Shown here in pieces: positions 58,775-64,000 of a DNA stretch of 64,000 nt. The position numbers and the translations under genes were made by a program. Numbering within the stretch: position 1 is the stretch's first letter; each line of letters opens with the position of its first letter. Location: NCBI RefSeq assembly GCF_039539445.1, contig NZ_BAABDD010000009.1, positions 1 to 64,000 on the forward strand, written 5' to 3'. The notes under the pieces are model-generated. The model was not told the DNA's origin. It saw nothing but the letters and a program-made list of their open reading frames with translations, and searched no databases. Origin of the DNA: Salinactinospora qingdaonensis (GTDB lineage Bacteria > Actinomycetota > Actinomycetes > Streptosporangiales > Streptosporangiaceae).

Positions 58775-58799
58775 TCGGAACGGTAAGCTCCGCTTCCGA
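58775..58799 (+). terminator. Hairpin after yggT
   Basis: TCGGAACGG (58775-58783) pairs with CCG-C-TTCCGA (58790-58799, one bulge) over TAAGCT. There is no U-tract. Confidence 0.5.
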
Positions 58800-58824
58800 T
58801 ATGTGGTCTTGGTCGGAGTCAGGA

Positions 58825-58852
58825 TTGCCGTAAGGTCACGATCAGGTAGCGT
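58825..58852 (+). promoter_or_regulatory. Putative divIVA promoter
   Basis: TTGCCG (58825-58830) and TAGCGT (58847-58852) are separated by 16 bp. They lie 39 bp upstream of the divIVA start and after the yggT hairpin, which agrees with separate transcription of divIVA. Confidence 0.5.
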
Positions 58853-58890
58853 CCCTACGGACAGAGTCCAAGCGCGCCAAGGAGACGAAC

Positions 58891-59823
58891 ATGCCGCTGA
58901 CACCCGCGGATGTGCGGAATAAGCAGTTCAGTACCACCCGGCTCAGGCCGGGTTACGACGAAGAAGAGGTTGATGCCTTCCTCGACGAGGTCGAGTCTGA
59001 GCTCGACCGGCTGATCCAAGAGAACGAGGAGCTGCGAGGCAAGCTCGCCGAATGTCTGCGGGGCAAGGTCCCCAACGCGGGGATGCAGGACTTCCAGCCG
59101 CAAGAGCAGCAGCAACAGCAGCAGGAGCCGCAGCCCCAACCGCAGCCGCAGGCACAGGCCCAGCAGCAGGCACAACCACAGGCGCAGCAGCAGCCCGAGC
59201 CGCCGCGGCCGGAATCGGTGCAGCAACCAGAGCAGATGCAGCAGGCCATGGCCAACATGGGTCTCCCTGGCGCTGAGGACAACATGGACACCGCGGCCCG
59301 CGTCCTCGCCCTCGCGCAGCAGACCGCCGACCAGGCCATCTCCGACGCCCGGCGCGAGGCCGACGAGACCCTGGGCCGTGCTCGCCACGAGGCCGACGAC
59401 ATCCTCAACAAGGCTCGCCGCCAGGCTGAGCAGATCGTCAACGAGGCCCGCGCCCGCGCCGAAAACCTCGACCGTGACGCCCAAGAGCGCCACCGCCAGG
59501 TGATGGGCTCGCTGGTGCAACAGCGCGAGGAGCTGGAGCACGAGGTCAGTGGACTCAAGGAGTTCGAGCGCCTCTACCGCGGTCGCCTCAAGGAGTACTT
59601 CGAGCGCCAGTTGCGCGAACTTGAGGAAGGCGCCAGCGAGCACAGCAACGCCGATACCACTGGTGGTTTCCAGACGATGGCTCCCTCCGGCGGTTCGCCC
59701 TCGCTTCAGCACACTGGCCCCGGCAACGGCACTCCGGGCAGTGGCGGCAACCCGTTCGCCCAACCCGAACCCGCTCAGCACGGTGGGTACCACCCCGGAG
59801 AGGCGCCCCACGACCGTCGCTGA
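58891..59823 (+). CDS. divIVA: Polar growth protein DivIVA (Wag31)
   Basis: DivIVA marks curved membrane at cell poles and directs tip growth. The 310-residue protein has the conserved membrane-binding N-terminus PLTPADVRNKQFSTTRLRPG with YDEEEVDAFLDEVE. A Gln/Pro/Ala linker (about 67-110, with QQQQQQ and PQPQPQ runs) and a long coiled coil (about 125-250) follow. A Gly/Ser/Pro-rich tail ends the chain. AAGGAGACG lies just upstream of the ATG. Confidence 0.96.
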   Translation: MPLTPADVRNKQFSTTRLRPGYDEEEVDAFLDEVESELDRLIQENEELRGKLAECLRGKVPNAGMQDFQPQEQQQQQQEPQPQPQPQAQAQQQAQPQAQQQPEPPRPESVQQPEQMQQAMANMGLPGAEDNMDTAARVLALAQQTADQAISDARREADETLGRARHEADDILNKARRQAEQIVNEARARAENLDRDAQERHRQVMGSLVQQREELEHEVSGLKEFERLYRGRLKEYFERQLRELEEGASEHSNADTTGGFQTMAPSGGSPSLQHTGPGNGTPGSGGNPFAQPEPAQHGGYHPGEAPHDRR

Positions 59824-59900
59824 TAGCACTGAGCAGGCCATACAGTAAGAGTTGTGACCGGCGACACCGTGTCACCCCGTGAGTAAAGGCCCTCCCTCCA

Positions 59901-61256
59901 GTGATCCTCGTTTGCTTCGTCCTCACCGCCGCGTCGTTGGTCGTGGTGGGTGCGGCACTGGTGCTGGCAGAGTTGACCCTGGTCTACCTCGCGCTCGGAT
60001 TGGCCAGCATGGCCACCGTCCTCCTCGCGATCGAGTTCGTCAGGGGTCGCCAGCGGCTGCTCGCCGGCAAGCGCACGGATCGCCCTGGACAAGAGGTGAC
60101 CGCTCCCGCGGGGGCGTACCGTACGGACGGTTTGGGGAAGGCGTCCGTCCGAACCGCGCCCGTGGGATGGTCCGAGCCTGTTCCGCCCTCGGCTCCGCCA
60201 GGGCCTGCCACGCAGGCCGGTGCCCCGTCGGTTCCCGCGTCGGCCAGTGAGTCGACGCGGGCATCCGCGTTCTCCGAGCCCGTCGAACCCGCCCAGGGGC
60301 GGGTGCCGCCCCCGGCGACCGCCGAAGGCTCCGACGAAGACGAGGAGGTCGACGACTTCCCGGAGCCTGGGGTCGGGACCGAGAACGCGACCGACGGCCC
60401 CACAGACCCAGATCACGACGGCGGAAGCGCCGAGACCCCGAGCTTCCGCTACCATCTTCCCTCTTCTACCGGCCAGTCGGGGCACGAACACGATTCCGTT
60501 GCCGTGGCCGCCGATGACGGTGCGCCCGTCGACACCGACGACGCTCCTGCCGTCGATACCGGCGCTGCGCCGGCCGACGAGGACGACGAGCCCGCCGAGG
60601 AGCCCAGCGCCCCCGACGACCGCCGCGACTCCGCCACCCCTGCGGAGCCGGCCGGCGCCGATACCGTGACACCCCCAACCGAGACTGCGGCTGCCCCACC
60701 GGACACACCCTCGGCGGCCGACCATCCCTCCACCGAGGACAGCGGCGCCGCCCCAGACGACACCGCAGCGGCCCACGACGGTGGCCAGCCGGCCCCCGCC
60801 GATGACGACGCCACAACCACCGTCGACACCGACCGCGAGGACGCCGCCCCCGGCGACACCGTCGAGACTGCGGATGCGCCCGATCCGACGCCTCCACAGT
60901 CCCCCCGAGCCGACGAGGCGCCGGATGCCGACGAGGCAGCCCGGCCCGCTGGGGAGACCGGGGATGCCGCGCCCGAGGCGGACTCCACCGAGCCCGCCGG
61001 CGAGGCCGACAGCGCCCCCACCGATGCGGCGGAGATGACCGCCCCGCTGCCGATCGTCACGACTGCGCCCGCTGACGACACCGGCGACGGCGCGGGCACC
61101 GAGGAGGACACGTCCCAGCAGGCGGAGGCCTCCGCCGACGACTCCGCGGACGCCGCCGCACCACCCCTTGCCGGTGCCGCCGACGACAGCGCCGCGCACG
61201 AGGAAGAAACCCCCCAGAACCAGTCCGGCCAGTCGAAAGAATCTCCCACCGACTAG
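59901..61256 (+). CDS. Acidic membrane-anchored protein of unknown function
   Basis: The 451-residue protein starts with two membrane helices (about 2-24 and 27-46), a basic patch (RGRQRLLAGKR) and then about 390 residues of Asp/Glu/Ala/Pro/Thr-rich, surely disordered sequence. The pattern of third codon positions is strongly coding. I recognise no domain beyond the membrane hairpin. Its place directly after divIVA hints at a polar or septal role, which is inference only. The GTG at 59901 lacks a strong Shine-Dalgarno. Confidence 0.75.
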   Translation: MILVCFVLTAASLVVVGAALVLAELTLVYLALGLASMATVLLAIEFVRGRQRLLAGKRTDRPGQEVTAPAGAYRTDGLGKASVRTAPVGWSEPVPPSAPPGPATQAGAPSVPASASESTRASAFSEPVEPAQGRVPPPATAEGSDEDEEVDDFPEPGVGTENATDGPTDPDHDGGSAETPSFRYHLPSSTGQSGHEHDSVAVAADDGAPVDTDDAPAVDTGAAPADEDDEPAEEPSAPDDRRDSATPAEPAGADTVTPPTETAAAPPDTPSAADHPSTEDSGAAPDDTAAAHDGGQPAPADDDATTTVDTDREDAAPGDTVETADAPDPTPPQSPRADEAPDADEAARPAGETGDAAPEADSTEPAGEADSAPTDAAEMTAPLPIVTTAPADDTGDGAGTEEDTSQQAEASADDSADAAAPPLAGAADDSAAHEEETPQNQSGQSKESPTD

Positions 61257-61391
61257 AGCCGGGCCTCGGTCGACCCGCCGCCGGCGCGGCGAGCAGGTCC
61301 GCGGCGGGGCCCCACCTCCCGCCTGCCTGCGCGCGGGCCTATGGCGCGGTGTGGGCTTGGGGGTGGATCAGGACTGAGAAGGGCCCGTAGG

Positions 61392-61734
61392 TTTCCCGTC
61401 GCCCGTGCCTCGATCGCTGCGCGATCTCGCCAGCCCGGGGATGGGGTGTTGCAACGACCTCTAGAACTCAAGCCCCGTGGCAGGGGGTGTTTCTTCGTGC
61501 CGCGGGGGCGAGGCCTCGGCCCGGTGTCATTTCTGGGAGGTCGCCCTCTCACCTTGTGTGGGGGTGCAGCGGCTTGGCGGGGTGGCTGGGAGGGGCTTAC
61601 TCGTTGCCGTGTCCTGGGCTAGGGCAGCGTTCCTGCGCCCCGGTGGCCACTCGCCTCGGTTGCGGTTGCCTCAGTCGCCGCACCCTTGTTCAGGCTGCCG
61701 AGATCGCGCAACGATCGAGGCACGGGCAAACGAC
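61392..61734. repeat. Paired hairpin repeat 5 (arm A forward 61392-61435, arm B reverse 61693-61734)
   Basis: Arm A begins TTTCCCGTCG with an intact GATCGC-TGC-GCGATC hairpin. Arm B, reversed, has a single change that breaks one pair of its stem (ACGATC for GCGATC). The 60 bases inside arm B (61628-61692, reversed) match those after arm A of pair 4 at most positions. The whole interval 61257-61810 is free of supportable genes. Confidence 0.85.
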
Positions 61735-61810
61735 ACTGATTCCCCGCCCCGCTTGCCCCGCTGGACAAAAACACAGTGACGTCCCCGGGCAGCGCGCCGC
61801 GCCGTTACAG

Positions 61811-61840
61811 CGGCGGCCGAGAGGAGTCTCCCGGCCGCCG
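61811..61840 (-). terminator. Terminator after ileS
   Basis: CGGCGGCCGAGAG (61811-61823) pairs with CTCCCGGCCGCCG (61828-61840) with one mismatch over GAGT. It lies 12 bases past the ileS stop on the minus strand. Confidence 0.7.
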
Positions 61841-61852
61841 TCACAACGCTGC

Positions 61853-64000
61853 TCAGGCTTTACGCAGCCAGAACGTCACACCGAAGTCCTGCGAGGTGAC
61901 CGAGTGCGCCTCGCCTTCGGGAGCCCCCTCGGTCAAGCTGTGCGCCAGCACCTCGCCGGCGATGGTCGTCGCGTGCTCGTTGACCGCCTGCGCGGCTGTG
62001 GCGTCGCTGGCCGACCACCACAGCTCGATCCGGTCGGAGATGTCCAACCCGCTGGACTTGCGGCAGTCCTGGACCAGTCGCACCATCTCTCGGGCCAGAC
62101 CGGCGCGCTGAAGTTCGGGGGTGATCTCCAGGTCCAGTGCTACGGTCTCGCTGCCTTCCGACATCACCGCCCACCCCTCGCGGGGCTGCTCGGTGACGAG
62201 GACCTCCTCGGCGCTGATCTCCACCGGCTCGCCCTCGACCGTGACGTGAGCCCAGCCGGTCGAACGGATCTGGCGCACCAGTTCCGTGGCGTCGCTGCCT
62301 TGGATCGCCGCGGCCACGGTGGGCGTGCGCTTGGCGAACCGCTTGCCCAACGCCCGGAAGTTGGGCTTGACGGTGTAGTCGACCAGGTCACCGCCCACCG
62401 TCGAGAGCGGATCGATGCGCATAACGTTGAGTTCGTCGGCGATCTGCTCGCGAAGCTGCTCGGCGAGCCCGTCCACACCTTCGGCGCCCATCAGGGCGCG
62501 GGCCAGCGGCTGGCGCGTACGCACGCCCGACTCGGCGCGCGCGGAGCGTCCCAGCTCCACCAGCCGCCGGGTCAGCGCCATGTCCCGCGACAGGTCAGGG
62601 TCGATCAGCTCCGTGCGCGCCCGCGGCCAGGCAGCCAGGTGCACCGACTCTAGAGCCTCCGGACGGCGCAGCGACGTCCACACGTGGTCGGCGATGAAGG
62701 GCATGATCGGAGCCAGCAGCAGCGTCAGCGTCTCCAGGCACTCGAACAGCGTCGCGAACGCCGCCGCTCCTTCGGGGCTGGTGGCTCCCGACCAGAACCG
62801 CCGCCGGGAACGGCGCACGTACCAGTTGGACAGATCGTCGATGAACGAGGTGAGTAGCCGCCCCGCGGTGGCGGTCTCAAAGTTCTCCAGCGCCTCGTCC
62901 ACGCCTTGCACCACGCGGTTGAGTTCGGAGAGCACCCAGCGGTCCAGCAGCGGTCGCTCGGCGGGCGCGGGCGCCTCGTCGAGGCGCTCATGGCTCCAGG
63001 TGTCGCCGGCGTTGGCATAGAGGGTGAAGAAGGACACCGTGTTGTAGTAGGTCAGCAAGACCTTGCGGACGATCTCCTCCAACGCGGTGTGGCCCACGCG
63101 GCGCGGCATCCACGGCGAACCGCTGGCGGCCATGAACCAGCGCAGGGCGTCGGCCCCGTGGCGTTCCATCACCGCCATCGGTTCGAGCACGTTGCCCAGG
63201 TGCTTGCTCATCTTGCGGCCGTCCTCAGCCAAGATGTGGCCCAGGCAGACGACGTTTTCGTAGGAGGAGTGCCCGAAGACCAGCGTGCTGACGGTCATCA
63301 TGGAGTAGAACCAGCCGCGCGTCTGGTCGATCGCCTCGCAGATGTACTGGCCGGGGAAGTTCGCCGTGAACGTCTCGTTGTTGTGGTGCGGCGCCCCCCA
63401 CTGGGCGAAGGGCATCGCGCCGGAGTCGTACCAAACGTCGATGACTTCGGGGACACGGTGGGCGGGGCCGCCGCACTCGCGGCAGTTGAGGACCACGTCG
63501 TCGACGTAGGGGCGGTGCGGGTCGAGGGTGGACAGGTCCTGGCCAGCCAGCTCGCCGAGCTCGGTCAGCGAGCCCACCACGGTCATGTGGTCTTCAGCAC
63601 AGGTCCACACCGGTAGCGGTGTCCCCCAGTAGCGGCTCCGCGACAGTGCCCAGTCGACGTTGTTGCGCAGCCACTCGCCGTAGCGTCCCTCCTTGATGTT
63701 TTCCGGGTACCAGTTGGTGCGGGCGTTTTGCTCCAGCAGCCGTTCCTTGACGGCGGTGGTCTTGATGTACCAGGAGGGCAGCGCGTAGTAGAGCAGCGGC
63801 GTGTGGCACCGCCAGCAGTGCGGGTAGCTGTGTTCGTAGGAGAGGCGACGCAGCAGCAGCCCCCGTTCGTTGAGGTCACTGAGCAGCGCCGCGTCGGCCG
63901 TCTTGAAGAACTGTCCGCCCACCAGGTCCAGGTCGGCCTCGAACGTGCCGTCGGCGCGCACCGGGTTGACTACGGGCAGGCCATAGGCGCGGCACACCGC
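61853..64000 (-). CDS. ileS: Isoleucyl-tRNA synthetase, C-terminal part (continues beyond the right edge)
   Basis: IleRS charges tRNA-Ile and edits valine. About 715 residues are visible: the end of the editing domain, LPSWYIKTTAVKERLL, NVDWALSRSRYWGTPLPVW, a zinc-type CRECGG, the class I signature GRKMSKHLGN (KMSKS variant with His), the anticodon-binding helical domain, and a C-terminal segment with YTVKPNFRALGKRFAKRTP. That last segment marks the long, eukaryote-like IleRS type, usual in actinomycetes. The HIGH motif lies outside the window. The gene converges on the acidic membrane protein gene. Confidence 0.96.
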   Translation of the reverse strand, partial: AVCRAYGLPVVNPVRADGTFEADLDLVGGQFFKTADAALLSDLNERGLLLRRLSYEHSYPHCWRCHTPLLYYALPSWYIKTTAVKERLLEQNARTNWYPENIKEGRYGEWLRNNVDWALSRSRYWGTPLPVWTCAEDHMTVVGSLTELGELAGQDLSTLDPHRPYVDDVVLNCRECGGPAHRVPEVIDVWYDSGAMPFAQWGAPHHNNETFTANFPGQYICEAIDQTRGWFYSMMTVSTLVFGHSSYENVVCLGHILAEDGRKMSKHLGNVLEPMAVMERHGADALRWFMAASGSPWMPRRVGHTALEEIVRKVLLTYYNTVSFFTLYANAGDTWSHERLDEAPAPAERPLLDRWVLSELNRVVQGVDEALENFETATAGRLLTSFIDDLSNWYVRRSRRRFWSGATSPEGAAAFATLFECLETLTLLLAPIMPFIADHVWTSLRRPEALESVHLAAWPRARTELIDPDLSRDMALTRRLVELGRSARAESGVRTRQPLARALMGAEGVDGLAEQLREQIADELNVMRIDPLSTVGGDLVDYTVKPNFRALGKRFAKRTPTVAAAIQGSDATELVRQIRSTGWAHVTVEGEPVEISAEEVLVTEQPREGWAVMSEGSETVALDLEITPELQRAGLAREMVRLVQDCRKSSGLDISDRIELWWSASDATAAQAVNEHATTIAGEVLAHSLTEGAPEGEAHSVTSQDFGVTFWLRKA

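Noticed and set aside
1..64000. tRNA and rRNA genes
   Set aside because: I looked for cloverleaf-like TTCGA/TTCAA arms with matching acceptor stems in the intergenic regions and found none that I could support. A covariance scan was not possible here.

Overview
The window is about 70% G+C chromosomal DNA from an actinomycete. The gene order, the CoxD/CoxE/XdhC maturation set, the MoxR-DUF58-TgpA trio and the type I-E CRISPR repeat all fit the order Streptosporangiales, most likely Nocardiopsaceae (Nocardiopsis, Streptomonospora or Thermobifida relatives). That placement is inferred from family knowledge, not from a database search.

Layout. 1-127: truncated end of an IS21-type insertion sequence. 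159-1009: repeat-rich non-coding DNA with a decayed three-repeat CRISPR. 1010-9718: a small membrane protein, a methyltransferase, rsmB, rpe, a PAP2-like membrane protein with a degraded active site, then an FMN riboswitch driving ribE-ribBA-ribH, and a PH-domain protein. 9719-13436: a non-coding island with a 17-repeat type I-E CRISPR array transcribed on the minus strand, its AT-richer leader, a structured AT-rich segment, and a second, decayed array. No cas gene is present anywhere in the window. 13437-18354: a short hypothetical protein and a molybdo-hydroxylase maturation cluster (CoxD, CoxE, XdhC, MocA-like). 18382-26494: aldose 1-epimerase, a membrane-linked Ser/Thr kinase, a CaiB-type CoA transferase, a divergent YceI/MarR pair, an SseB-like protein and a prepilin peptidase. 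26659-32535: aroC-aroK-aroB, efp, nusB, a methyltransferase and a DUF3040 protein. 32648-37505: tgpA, DUF58 and moxR on the minus strand. 37809-59823: the division and cell-wall (dcw) cluster mraZ, rsmH, ftsL, ftsI, murE, murF, mraY, murD, ftsW, murG, murC, ftsQ, ftsZ, pgeF, yggS, sepF, yggT, divIVA. 59901-61256: an acidic membrane protein. 61853-64000: the C-terminal part of ileS on the minus strand.

How parts work together. The dcw block makes UDP-MurNAc-pentapeptide and lipid II (MurE, MurF, MraY, MurD, MurG, MurC) and the septal machine that uses it (FtsL, FtsQ, FtsW, FtsI, FtsZ, SepF, DivIVA). It carries an MraZ operator of four GTGGRG boxes at exact 10-bp spacing and a three-stem leader RNA before rsmH. 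The riboflavin operon is under FMN control with a visible Shine-Dalgarno sequestering stem. Several genes (1010, rpe, sseB-like, prepilin peptidase, murE) show a TAnnnT box 6-7 nt before the start codon and no Shine-Dalgarno sequence, which indicates leaderless transcripts.

The most unusual signal is a family of about 40-bp repeats, each with a 6-bp GATCGC/GCGATC hairpin. They occur as five inverted pairs plus one single copy, only between genes. Every pair joins one arm of type A with one of type B. Three of the five pairs lie next to a CRISPR array or relic, and one pair splits ftsI from murE inside the dcw operon.
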